From Pagrus major (taxonomy: Eukaryota; Chordata; Actinopteri; Spariformes; Sparidae), in NCBI RefSeq assembly GCF_040436345.1, contig NC_133230.1, positions 19,168,197 through 19,232,196 on the forward strand: a stretch of 64,000 bases of DNA, in the 5' to 3' direction. The position numbers and the translations under genes were made by a program. Under the pieces are notes generated by a model. That model did not search any database, was not told the origin of the DNA, and worked only from the letters and a program-made list of their open reading frames with translations. This document shows positions 1 through 32,600 of the stretch, in pieces. The stretch's first letter is position 1; every line of letters begins with the position of its first letter.

Positions 1-479
1 ACAACTCTTGCAGCTTTTCCAATCTCTCTGATGCACTCTTTCCTTTATGTTCACTCTATCAGAGGATTTCAGGAGAAGGTCAGTGGGGAGGGACTTAAAG
101 GGATCCTCCCTCGATGAAAAATGTCTTTTCAGGAGATGAAAAGGAAGAGGAAGAAGCTTTGGGGCCTGCAGCCAAGAGGATCAAGGTGCAAAGAGCCAGT
201 GAGGCGTTACACCTCCAAATCCTGATTAGAGGGCAATTTCACAGCTGCAAAATTCTCACTTGAGATGTGATGATTTATGTGCATGCACTGCTTGTGTTTT
301 GTGCAAAAGCAACAAAAATACTTGGTTAGGTTTAGGAAACAAAAATACTTTGTTAGTTTGTTAGCTTACTTTGTTACAATTAAATTCACAATGTTAAACA
401 TCTATTTGAAAGGGAAACTTGTCCCATGTACGTACTTTCCCGGTCTTTATCCCCTAATTGCTAAGCTATGACATTGGTC

Positions 480-690
480 AGTTTCAATGACGGCTCCTGG
501 ATCAACATTTACTATTTTGTTCCAGGGACAACACTTGCAAGGTAATACCAGGTCATTCCATTGCCCAAAATGCAACTTAGCCACTGAGTGACAACACTGG
601 AGGCAACATATCCAGTTACATGCAGCTTCCTCTGGATCCAGAAAAGGCTTCATACCACTTTTTCACACATGCATTAGTACTCCTCAAGAC
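480..690. repeat. Diverged copy of the repeat at 52855-53245
   Basis: It shares GCCACTGAGTGACAACACTG, ATGCAACTTAG, TACATGCAGCTTCCTCTGGA and a following ACTTTTT with the right half of the element at 52855-53245, in the same order and orientation. Without a longer alignment its ends are approximate. Confidence 0.6.
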
Positions 691-960
691 TTGTACACAT
701 GTTAATGTGACATTTTTAATCTAGCATCATTTTTGGTAACAAATCAGAGCTTTTGATTCTCACATTTCTCAGTGATAAAGTATGCCTCTGCCTCAATGCA
801 AGGCTCTCTCTCTGAATCACCCCCTCATCCATTGAAATTCCTCTCCTTGAATTTTAGTCCGTGAATGAGGCATTCTGCATATCCATGGCGACCACACTGC
901 AGACTCTCTGGAGTTTGCATAGAAATGAGAAGTAAGAATGAAAGGAGACGAGGGCAAGGA

Positions 961-1007
961 CGCACACACACACACACGCACGCACACGCACACGCACACA
1001 CACACGC
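961..1007. repeat. Interrupted CA microsatellite
   Basis: CA dinucleotides interrupted by CG steps, just upstream of the asap3 promoter region. Confidence 0.9.
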
Positions 1008-1019
1008 TCCTTTCTCTCT

Positions 1020-1357
1020 CTGCAGTGTGCCAGAAAGCACAAACATTCCCACGTGATGATGGAGTTTGCTCCCTCCCTCGCGGGGCGGACAATAGCGCGC
1101 TGGCGCACCTCCACGCGCACACATTCACAGAGTGGAGTCTGAACTCGGTCAGGACGCAGGTCCTCTTTTCAGGAAACTTTTCACCTCAAAGGCGCTTTTA
1201 GGAACCGACACTCTGAGAAATACAGTCTCTTCTCAGCTGCGCACAGTGGAGGAGTAAACTATCCATTTTTTTTTTCTTCAAATGGGAAGTACATGCGCGC
1301 GTAAAACTTTGGCTCACTTTTCTGCTCAGTGACTGTCAGACCCGCTTCGCTCGAAAC
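1020..1357 (+). promoter_or_regulatory. asap3: Putative asap3 promoter and 5' UTR
   Basis: The block just before the asap3 start codon is locally rich in GC and CpG, unlike the AT-rich surroundings. It has a CACGTG E-box at 1050-1055, a GGGGCGG GC-box at 1082-1088 and several GCGC steps to about 1305. I see no clear TATA box, which fits a CpG-type promoter. The transcription start cannot be placed from sequence alone. Confidence 0.4.
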
Positions 1358-23006
<21,649 letters not shown>

Positions 23007-24710
23007 GGAGACATGGAAGCATGAAAGTACTGTAAAGTAACATCTAGAGGAACTGAACCCAGATGGGATGCTTACTGGAAACTTACAGTGGATTTTATCT
23101 ACAGGAGAGGACAGTGTTGTTCTCCTGGATCTAACTCAAACTCGAGGGTTTGAGCAAACTGAGAATATTTCCACATGAGGATATACTAGCCAAGGGATAC
23201 CGGAGGATATAAATGGTGCTGTTGTAGGGATTTATTCCCTTCAACATTTACTCATCAAGGAAATCAACAAGGGAACTGAAGGCTTTCACAGCCCCATAAA
23301 ACATCTCATTCCAAGGACAATATTTTCTTTCCTGTTGGTCTGGCCTTGGTTTTTTTAACTACATCATTTTTCTCTGCTTGTCTAAAACCATAAACCACTA
23401 TTAATAGGTACGGATGCATCTGTGGTTGAGGTAGAAACTGCTCTAATATCCATTTAACCATTAATGATTGCAAATGTTTAAGTTGTCCATACTGATCTAG
23501 GATCTGTACCTAGAGGTAAAACTTACCTGCAGGGCAAAACCCTCTAAGGCACTTTAACTCACTGAGAAATCTTCTCAGAGCTGTAAATGTGTACCGAGCC
23601 AGGATGGAGCTGCTTTTTGTTCTGAACGGAAGCTGTCTAGTCTTTTTTAAATCACAGCATACTGAGGACTTGGACTTGAGGTTCAAACCTGCCCAGTGTC
23701 TGTTGCAGCCTGCCCTGGGACTCCCAAAGTGGCTCTGTGCCTGCCAGTCTGTCTCCAACAAAGCGGCAGGCGTCTGGGCCACAGGAGGAGAGATGTGAAA
23801 CTTCAGCTCAGCCATCTTGGCAGTGGGCACAGCTCACAGGGAGAGTGGAGGATCCAGTTTCTTTTGGCTCCAGACATCCGTCTCTGGAGAACCAGGAATA
23901 ACAACGGTGTGTTATAAGAGAAAAAAGACTCTGTTCTACCAGGAAATGGCACTTAAGGAGAGCTTGTTAATAACAGCACCTCACTGCAGTAATTTGTTCA
24001 GTGAACACACACTTATTGTGGACACGTGTGTACTGCCAGATATACACAAGCACACTTGCACTTACTAAACACACAGTAGCTTCCAGGATGTTGGGATCCT
24101 TTAGGGAAGAGAGGAGAGTTGGGAGTAGGAGAGGTGTGACTGCTCCACTTTTTATAACTATTAACACATTTCACAGCTATTACACACAATTTGTTGTACA
24201 TAATTGTCTAAAAATGTCCACTGATGTACAGTATATATCACCTGTTTTCTCATCTGCATTATAAAGGATTGTATCATTATATAGTGTTACTTCATGTTGG
24301 CAATTTGTTATGATTAGATGTCATGTTTCCTCTGTTCTCGTTCATTATTTGTCTAAATGGCTGTCAGAGTAAAAAGAAGGTTGCATAATCAGTGTTCAGA
24401 AAGGTTCTCGTCTCACTGCGCTGAAAACAAACACCTACAGTGACAGTTGCAGTGGCAGGCAGGAAGCAGGTGTTCACTCCCTTTTAATCATTCCCGAGTT
24501 GAAACAAACTGACGAGGAGTCTGTCTCTGCTCATGCAGTGCTTATGACTAAGCAAACAAATCACGAGACGGACGTGTTGTCAGGTAATTGTGGAGCAGTA
24601 AATGACTGTAAACAGGAACTCAAATGTAAACAGTAGTAAATTAACTCATCAGTCAGTATATTTGTAACATACACATGAAACGTGTTTAATAAAGTGCCAT
24701 TCAGTTTTAT
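23007..24710 (+). other. asap3: asap3 3' UTR (inferred extent)
   Basis: After the TGA at 23004-23006 no further coding exon is seen. The first strong poly(A) signal I find on this strand is AATAAA at 24688-24693, implying a 3' UTR of about 1.7 kb. A later AATAAA lies at 25400-25405, past a repeat fragment. No open frame in this stretch looks like a gene. Confidence 0.45.
24688..24693 (+). terminator. asap3: Candidate asap3 polyadenylation signal AATAAA
   Basis: A canonical hexamer about 1.68 kb past the asap3 stop codon. It precedes the repeat material that starts near 24977, which makes it the most likely main site. Cleavage was not verified. Confidence 0.4.
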
Positions 24711-24976
24711 ATAGTGTAAATCATGTGATATTTTTCTGTCTGGCATGAGTAAAGTGGGAAATGTAGCATATAAAAAGCTTCTTCCTACTGATGTGTGTGA
24801 TGAAACTGATTCCGACATGGGTTTGGTGGCCATGATGACCTTGCACAAACCCTGCACACTATGGAAAAATACAACTTGGCAAATGTCAAAATTTAGAAGC
24901 GCTGGGGTAACACTTTATAGTTACATCATATACATACATAAATAATGCTTGACTCAAGATGATTAATGCTGTTAAC

Positions 24977-25330
24977 TATTTAAAAGGTGCAATATGTTAC
25001 AATTTTAGTTTCAAACATTCAAAGATTACGGAGTATGAAGAAATAACAATTTTGATGTGATGTCAAAAACATTTATGTTTTGTGTTGCAGGCATATCTAT
25101 AGCAAGTTAGCATGCTAACCAGCTAGCCCCTAGCCTTGCGCTCCAAGCTCCCAGTCCAGACAGAGTCAGCTAATATGACCGCTAGCTCCATGGTTAAGCT
25201 GACTAGCCAACGCCAGCAACAGTTAGCAGCAGTTAGTGGCTAATCTGGTTATATGCTGCCCCCTATTTGTTTTGAATATGAATTTCTATGGCCATTTCTA
25301 TGGTCTGTTTGAATTCTGATCTACTGTTTA
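24977..25330. repeat. Partial MITE-like repeat
   Basis: It begins TTAAAAGGTGCAATATGTTA, a TTAAAGG-type end, followed by a body rich in GCTAGC and AGCTAG steps typical of fish repeats. No matching right end was found, so it is truncated or diverged. Confidence 0.4.
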
Positions 25331-27360
25331 AAAAAGTAGTGTAGAGATCATTACTCTCAGTGAAACAACCCGGGGTAAATAATTGACAAATTGAAATGGA
25401 ATAAAATTAAATAAATGGGACCCATACATTCTCACAGATGCATTTCCGGCCTCCTCCCAGCTTTTCTCCCCCTCCTTCTACTCTTTGTGCCTGTCCCTAA
25501 AGCTAAATCTCTCCATCCAGCTTTCTTGGCAGCTTTCCCCACAGCTCTCCATCCTCCCAGGCTCATTTTGTCTCTGTCCGGACGTTACTTAGCCCTGATC
25601 CTGGATGATGAAACTCCAACCTGTCACTTACATAACCCGCCACCTCGTTTACAGCCAGGATAATAGTGCCATGGCCTATTCTGCTCAGCCAACTGAGTAG
25701 CCTCTACGCACACACATTTCCCACTGTTAGACTTGCCTCTGTGTACTAATGCACATACCAAGCACTTTCAGTAATGTTACTTATACAACAATCACTAATG
25801 CTCTCATTCATTTTATGTTTATCCATACACACATGCAGACATGACACATATAATTTAATGTAATGTACACGCTGTGGAATATAATAGTAATCCATGAAAT
25901 GCAGAGGAAAGCCTGCACTAATCTCTGGATTTATAAAGAATAAAAGTGTGGTTTGGGTTCAATATTAGCTTTTTTTTAATGCAAGTATGTCAAGTTTTTA
26001 CGCATCAGCCTCTGTAATCTTTAAAGATCAAATATAATAGAGGATGTTCTAACTTTCTAATACCCTAGATAGTCAGATCTGCCTGTCTAAAAGCCCTTCA
26101 CATGGGTGATGCCTTTCATTAAGTGAGCAGCAGCAGAAACATCAGCTTAATGTTACTTCACAAATCCTGGCTGGTAATAATGAGCACTTGGAAGTGGGAT
26201 AGATTTCCAGTAAATCTGCCCTTTCCATCTGAACCAGGGGGGTTATCTAACCTCCACTTAACCAAATAATCAGCTGTAAGAGGCTCTGATGAACGAGAAA
26301 AAGACTCAGTGACATTGAATGACTGCGTGTAGCTTTTTCTTTCTCGCCTGCAGCATCTTGTTACGTCAAAGAGCAGTTTTCTGCTGATCCGACACTACAC
26401 TGCTGCGGGCTGCTGCAAGGTGACCCCGTTTACATCCTAGACCTCCCACACAACTGCAAATAATGTAATATTTAGAGATCCCACCTGACTGAGCACTTCA
26501 TGTTAGCAGGTTCTAGCAGAATCCCAAAAAGTGCCTATTTAGGGTGTGAGACATGAAAAAAAACAATCAACGTTTTAGTCATTTAGTTCATTTATTCTAA
26601 TAATTCGGTCTATTTTACAAAACCTGATATGCTTAAAATGAAATCTATCTTTTAACATTTACTAGTCTTGTACATTGTAGCTCTGTGCTCAAGTTAATGA
26701 CAGTGTCAACATTTGAAATAAGTGGTAGCAAATTTAAGCGTTAAACATAGCAGAACATTCATTCTTTTACTGTGCAGCAGAAAGCAAAAGCCTTTTCAGA
26801 AGCAGAAAGGTTTGGGGACAACTAACCTCCTATCCAGCTGGTTTTTGATTACATTTAGAAAGTGGGCTTTCTTTCCTGTGAAAAGGGTCCCATGACCATA
26901 AATCTGTCACAAATCATTATAATTAAGGCTTTGTAATTATTATGCAAATAGCTGATTCATTTAACATTCAGAACTGAAAGCAAATTGACTCCAAACCTGC
27001 TGTTGCTGTTAAGCATATAACATTTTCCAGGTAAAATTGGATTTAACATTCATACAAGTAGTAGAATATACAGCTTTCAATCAAAAATATCATCATACTG
27101 TGAATAAAAGGTCATAAACACCTGATTGAAGAGAAAACACAAAGTTCTGTGCTTCATAAATACATAACACACCCCACATCACATAAACAAACACAAAATA
27201 TTAAAACATTCAGAGGATAAACAAACATCAGAAAAGTGTTTTTTGGACCTGTGCTTGTCAGTAAAGGGCTGTGAGAGCTGTTGTTGTAGTTAGTCGTTGT
27301 TACCTCAAGCATTTTTTTGTTTGGTTTTAACTCTTGTATCAAAAGTCATGAGACCTTAAA
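25331..27360. other. Intergenic stretch, nothing recognised
   Basis: AT-rich DNA between asap3 and trnp1. No frame resembles a known protein. The longest frames lack splice context and have no repeat or protein family I recognise. Confidence 0.6.
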
Positions 27361-28250
27361 AAAAGGTACACTGTGGAGTTTTATTCAAAAACTAGAGACA
27401 AAGTCACCAAAACAAATTGTATGTATCATGTACATAGGTCTGAAAATCGTGTTGTAGGCCTTCTTAGAGACAATTTTTAAATGTGTTCTTAAATTCTGAA
27501 TTCTTGTTAACACCCATGTTTACTTGCTTGTAGTTGTATTCTTCACCGCCTACATGTCTTTGCACATTTCCCACACAGACTCTTAAGCAGCAGAAAAGCC
27601 CTACGCCTACAGCAGGACTGTTTATCACACCTCACCTGCATGTTAATGGAGGACTGAAACTGCCAAAATAAAAAATAAATGAAGAAATAAATAAATGGCT
27701 CAATAAATAAACGATATGCTATTAAATGCACCAAAATCAATATTAAAAGTAAATTTATGCATAAATTAATTTTAAAAAATGTGACATAAATTGATATTTC
27801 TGTTTTAATTTGCCTCTGTAGTTTTTTTTACCTTTAAATTAATCCCCATATTAATTTACTTCCCCATTTAATTTATGCATTTATCAATTATATTTAGTTT
27901 AATTTTATTTCTGTATTTTTTTCCCTTCGCAAGATATTACAAATATAAATACATAAATAATTCAGTTAGTTAAAAGAATGAATACATTAATAAATTACAT
28001 GGAAAGACAAATAAAATACGGGGATCAGTATATAAAGAAATAAATACAGAAGCAAATCAAAACAAATATCAATTTATGTCACACTTTATGAAATACTTAA
28101 TGCCCACATTTTAAAAATTATTTTTGGTGCATTTAAAAGGCATATTTACTTATTTTTTGAGACGTTTATGCATTTTTGGTTTTGGCAGTTTCAGTCCTCC
28201 ATACACGTTTGCAACAAAAGTGGTGAAAAACTCCACAAGGAACCTTTAAT
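27361..28250. mobile_element. Outer MITE split by an inner foldback element
   Basis: The left end AAAGGTACACTGTGGAGTTT and the inverted right end (AAAGGTTCCTTGTGGAGTTT) are terminal inverted repeats. Between them lies a complete second element (27646-28202) with its own unrelated termini, so this is an element within an element. No coding capacity. Confidence 0.65.
27646..28202. mobile_element. Foldback MITE with perfect 23-base TIRs
   Basis: The left end, starting ATGGAGGACTGAAACTGCCA, and the right end, its exact reverse complement, match over 23 bases. Imperfect complementarity continues inward almost to the centre (left ATTAAATGCACC pairs with right GGTGCATTTAAA; left GACATAAATTGATAT pairs with right ATATCAATTTATGTC). 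The element is therefore a 557-base near-palindrome, very AT-rich and without a coding frame. Confidence 0.75.
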
Positions 28251-28900
28251 GTGATTCCAAGGCCATGAACATAAGAAAGGATTTATTGCCAATCACAGGT
28301 TCAGACAAGATAAATGTGATTATACCGTGTGTTCAGTGTCGAGGGAAAAGAAAACACGTCAGTAACAATTAACATTACATTCATTCTGCAAGTGGGCCCA
28401 GAGATCTTTGGGAAATCTTTTCATTCATAGAAAAACACAAAAGGTGCAGTCCAACAACAGTGCATGAGTTGTTTTTTCTTTTTCTGCCCAGATAATGATG
28501 TTTCTGGATGAGGTCTATGATGGTCATGAGTTCGCCTGTTTACCATCGCCTTCATCATCAGCATTATCACCATCACTGCCAATGCACAGACACTGCATAA
28601 GGCATATGAAAAGCAATAGGCCAGCTGTATATTCAGTTATATCTAGGTATATACATAGGACCATGAATACATGTTAAAAGCCTACTAGACCCTTTTATTC
28701 TGCACCAGCGTTTTGCTGGCAACTAGCTTAGCTGATAGCTGAATATTGTTTGGTATAGATGTGCACGAAGACGGCAAGCAGTATTTCCCTCGTTCAGGTG
28801 GAATGCTTATACAGAGATAGAAAACATTCAACGACAAGGTCATCGTGGCTGTCAGGAATCTGAAAGTGAAGTCACATTGAGTATGTAACATTTTCTTTGC

Positions 28901-29447
28901 TTAAAGGGGTACTCCAGCGATTTAGAACTGCACTTTCATGAAGTTGGGATAGATTTTTAAAAAAGCAATCACAGTACAAGCAGCAGATCCTGATACAGTA
29001 TATTTGGTGAGTAGAAGAATATTGGCCGATCAATATCAGAATTTTTTCACTCCAATATCAGTATCGGGTCTGGCCCCAAAAAATCTGTATTGGTCGGGCT
29101 CTATCAGAGACGTAGGAAGTTGTCACAGTTGGGTGTGCTGAGGGGTCAGTCTATATAATGAAGTCATAGTAAGTGGTGAGCGACATTCATGTTTTTGTAT
29201 AAATTTGAATATCCAGGATGACATGTATCCAATCGTTATTTATGCCAATTACTACAGCAGATGGTAAACTTGAACACCAAGTTCGGTGTTGCAGCCCCCT
29301 CAGCACCCCTAGTTCCCTCATCCATGGGCTCTACCCTATCCCACATTCCCCAATATGCTACTCGATAGCATTATCCAGTAGCATTAACCTTTAGTAGACT
29401 AGAGTAACCTGACCTTCATGTGTAAAATCAGTCGAGTGCCCCTTTAA
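28901..29447. mobile_element. MITE with TTAAAGGGG ends
   Basis: The left end TTAAAGGGGTACTCCAGCGA and inverted right end (TTAAAGGGGCACTCGACTGA) are imperfect TIRs of about 24 bases spanning 547 bases. The interior at about 28980-29105 carries a block (CCAATATCAGTATCGGGTCT, TTGGTCGGGCTCTATC) resembling the end of a fish hAT-type repeat, possibly a nested fragment. Confidence 0.65.
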
Positions 29448-31563
29448 CTCTGCTCCCAATCAACTTAGACAAACTGATCACTGAAGCCCTTATAGTCAAA
29501 ATTACAAAATCAAACGGGCATCTTCGTTCTATTTGATCTGCATCAACCTACATTAAAAGACTTGAGTTAAGTCGTCATATCACATTGTTTCTTCTCAGTT
29601 TGCCTGCAGGGTTCCTGATACAGGCAGTCTGGGCACAGAGCAATACATCAATGCCTTTTCCTGTCTTGACAAAGACGAAGAGACATTCCTAATGCGTCTC
29701 AAATGATGCATGTCCCCGTCATGCATATCTTTGCAACGAGGGAGCAATTAAAACTAGAATATGTGAGTACACATGATGACTTTACGGACAGCTAAGTGAT
29801 TACACAGTCAAACCATGCGCCTCTCTTGGAAACCGCCTTGCTTTGTTCTCAGTTGGGGTCATTTATAATAAGAGAGCAAACAAAGCACCATCAGGGATTC
29901 TGCACTTGCACTTGCAGAAATCCTTTCTCGTTCTTTTAGATGGATACTAGCATGCTTTTTCCATTAAATGCTGCACTGAGACTGAATGCCTGCCTCTCTG
30001 CCATAACCTTTGAATGCCAAAAATAGGTATCCCTGGTGTATTGGCTGTGCTTTCTATGCGCAGGCATACAGCTGAAGCAGGAGATTGGTTGAATAGATGA
30101 CTATAAGAGATACTTAGTCATTGCTAATCCAGAGGGAAGAGGAATGGGAGGAAAGGAAAAGAATTAGGCCAAAAAATTAGCGTGATCTATATGTAGAAAG
30201 CAGGTCATCCACTGCATATGGGACAAAGATACCGCTGTGCATGGGAAGGATCACAACACAATTAGTGATTCTTCTATCAAATTCACCAAACTACATAGAA
30301 ACCCTGAATGAAGCCACATTGTCCAACTTCTTTAAAATGCCACAAAAAAAGCTGATTATGATACCAGTGAGGCTGTTATTGTGCACACTATACACTACGC
30401 TTGTGTCATTCTCAGGGCTCTAAATAGCTCGCCAAGACACAATCAACAAACAGTGACGGCCTACCTTAGCTTTCCTTGCTAATGCATGCATGGCTTTACT
30501 TAAGTGCAAAGCCCTAATCATCAAACTAAAAGAGCAGATTCAACAACAGCTTGTATCAACAATATTTTTGTCTACATAGCCAGTTCAAATGCAGCAGGTG
30601 TATTCCTACGCTAAATCCTGCAAGGGGACTTCTACAGCTGTCTCGTAGTGTTGTAGTTACAGTGCTCTGCTGGATACATTCTGGAGATTTTTGTGGAAGC
30701 GGATTTAGGATCGAGAGATGAGTGGTTGCTAGGTGACTGGATAAAAAGAGGCCACAGGTGGAATCATCCCAGCATGAATTCCCATCCTGCTCTCCTCCTT
30801 TTCCTTGTTTACGCCGCCGAACACAGAGGTTGTGGTGTTGAAACGAGTGGTCGCAGAGAGGCCAAGGCACGCTTTCTGTGTAGGTCTCAGCCGGCAAAAT
30901 TTTCCACACATTCTCATTACTGCATCCTTTGACGTAACAGTGCAGATATCACAGCTTCACCTCTCGTTCTCTTTCGCTGCCCTTCACCTGGAGGGGCAGA
31001 TTGTTCAGTGCCGTCGTCTGTCTCTTTTCCTCTTCCCTCTCTTCCTCCTCTGAGAAGTTTTACATTACATAATCCCTATTGGCTTTTCGGTCATTGCTGC
31101 ATAAGTTAAGAGATGTGCAGCAAGGCGAGCATTACCTAACAGGCCAGCCTGAACTTCTCCTCCCACATCACCTGAAAAATGACTCATCCATGCACCATGG
31201 ATTCAATCTCAAAATACAATCTTTCCTATGCAAGTCCAACACCGTGTTAAACTGCAAGCAGCAAAGTGAAAACAATGAAGACATAATGAAATCCTGTACA
31301 CATTGCACTGGTACTGGCTTGATTGGTTTGCTAGCCAGAGAATTTCCTCTGAAATGCACTGAACAGGAAGCTCCTTACTAGCATTTGTGATTATTGTAGG
31401 CACTCTAAAGTCCTGGAGGACCAGCCTCAGGATACAAGAGCAGAAAGGTGGAAACTTGAGAGCAGCCGTGTCAATGAGTGATAGCTAAAGAATGGAAGTC
31501 TATCCTCCCATTAATGTAAAGCACATTTCTACAGCAGTGGTGGAAATGCAAGTCGCTATCGTC
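29448..31563. other. Region downstream of trnp1, no further gene seen
   Basis: May contain the trnp1 3' UTR, since the first AATAAA on the minus strand is beyond it at 28699-28694. No other coding sequence is supported. Confidence 0.5.
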
Positions 31564-32196
31564 CTATTTGAGCTTCACAGGCCACGGGAGGCACGTGCGG
31601 AGTCCCAGCATGGAGGAGAAGACGATGGTGGGTCGATGCTTCTTGAACCTCAGGCCTTTCTTTAGCCGCTGGCTGTTCTCTGCCACGTACAGCTCCCCCT
31701 GCTGGGCTCCGCCAGATATCCGCGACACCAGCTCCCCGTGAACCACCACCTCCTGCTCCGAGCGCACAAACACCTCCCTGAGCTCCTCCAGCCGTCGCTC
31801 CATCTCTCTGATGACGCGTTGGCGCTCCTCGACCTCCAGGAGGCGCCGCCGAGCTGCCTCGAACTCCATGCTGGAGCTGGGGGTGACGAGCTTGGAGGAG
31901 GGGGCCGTGGCAGAGGTGGATGGGGGATCAGAACGGGCTAGCAGAGCCCCTGTGACCCTCCGGAAGTCTCCCATGGAAATGGAGCGCCGGGTGGCCGGAG
32001 AGGCTAGAGCTAGGAGGGTGGAGGCTGATGTAGACGGTGGCATGGCTAATGGAGGAAGAGGAGGAGAAGATGATGAAGGAGAAGGTGATTCCGGTGGTTT
32101 AATATCAGGATGTGGGTCTTTGTTTTCAATAGCTGCTGCCATGTCCTCAGTTGTGTCCTCATCATGAGCGTCTGTGTTTCTTTGTCGTCCCTTCAT
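31564..32196 (-). CDS. trnp1: TMF-regulated nuclear protein 1 (TRNP1), intronless coding region
   Basis: Family role: mammalian TRNP1 is a small chromatin-associated nuclear protein that affects cell-cycle progression and neural progenitor self-renewal and has been linked to cortical folding. This ORF is 210 codons in one exon, with ATG at 32196-32194 and TAG at 31566-31564. An in-frame TAA four codons upstream makes this the first possible ATG. A second Met at codon 19 has a stronger Kozak context. Layout: Ser/Pro-rich disordered region 1-110, coiled coil about 111-160 (FEAARRRLLEVEERQRVIRE and following), SRISGGAQQGELYVAENSQR at 158-177, basic RLKKGLRFKKHRP at 177-189 (possible NLS), and hydrophobic tail SSMLGLRTCLPWPVKLK. 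The coiled coil through RLKKG matches human TRNP1, including EARRRLLEVE and the SGG-QxELY block. Human TRNP1 is of similar size. On this strand the first downstream AATAAA I find is at 28699-28694, so the 3' end is uncertain. Confidence 0.9.
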   Translation of the reverse strand: MKGRQRNTDAHDEDTTEDMAAAIENKDPHPDIKPPESPSPSSSSPPLPPLAMPPSTSASTLLALASPATRRSISMGDFRRVTGALLARSDPPSTSATAPSSKLVTPSSSMEFEAARRRLLEVEERQRVIREMERRLEELREVFVRSEQEVVVHGELVSRISGGAQQGELYVAENSQRLKKGLRFKKHRPTIVFSSMLGLRTCLPWPVKLK

Positions 32197-32600
32197 GGCA
32201 ACTGTTTAACTCTTCCTGTACTGCTGCCGTCCTTGTCGTCAGTGTTGCTGTTTTTCTCCCGGTCCTGCCGTGTCAGAGCGGAGAGCAGCCGAGCAGCCGA
32301 GCAGTCGAGCAGCGAGCGCGGAGATGTGCAGTGATCCAGCCTGAGAACTGCTCCATTCATTAATAAGAGATCTGAGGCAGGCTGGTGCTGTCTCTGCATC
32401 TGAGTGGTTGTGCTCGGGAGGAGCCTCCCAGCACCTCATTGGCTGCTGAACTCATGAGCATGTCAGCTGATGATTGGGCAGCCTGCCTCTTTGCTGCTGA
32501 TGCTGGCAGGCTGTCGTGTCCTCTGCTTGACTGTTTTGCTTCGTCGCTGTCATCTGGAGCTCTGCTTCAATCAGCTCTGCTCAGCCAGGCGAGGTAGAGT
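32197..32600 (-). promoter_or_regulatory. trnp1: Putative trnp1 promoter and 5' UTR
   Basis: This is a GC/CpG-enriched block directly upstream of trnp1. Read on the minus strand it has CCAAT boxes at 32442-32438 and 32477-32473. Nearer the gene, at 32280-32325, is a short tandem array with unit near GAGCAGCC (plus strand), likely in the 5' UTR. Positions are seen directly; promoter function is inferred. Confidence 0.4.

Larger units (their letters stand above)
1..1019. other. Upstream flank of asap3, no gene seen
   Basis: No coding region is supported here. The stretch holds a diverged repeat copy at about 480-690 and an interrupted CA microsatellite at 961-1007. Frames that run across the microsatellite translate to Thr-His or Val-Cys runs and are artefacts. 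Confidence 0.6.

Noticed and set aside
817..1201. Overlapping open frames on both strands
   Set aside because: They are generated by the CA microsatellite at 961-1007 and have no conserved content.
30556..30909. 117-codon minus-strand frame
   Set aside because: No recognisable domain, lies in the trnp1 downstream region and overlaps frames on the other strand; likely chance.
31738..32167. Plus-strand frames opposite trnp1
   Set aside because: Shadows of the GC-rich trnp1 coding sequence; only the minus strand matches a known family.
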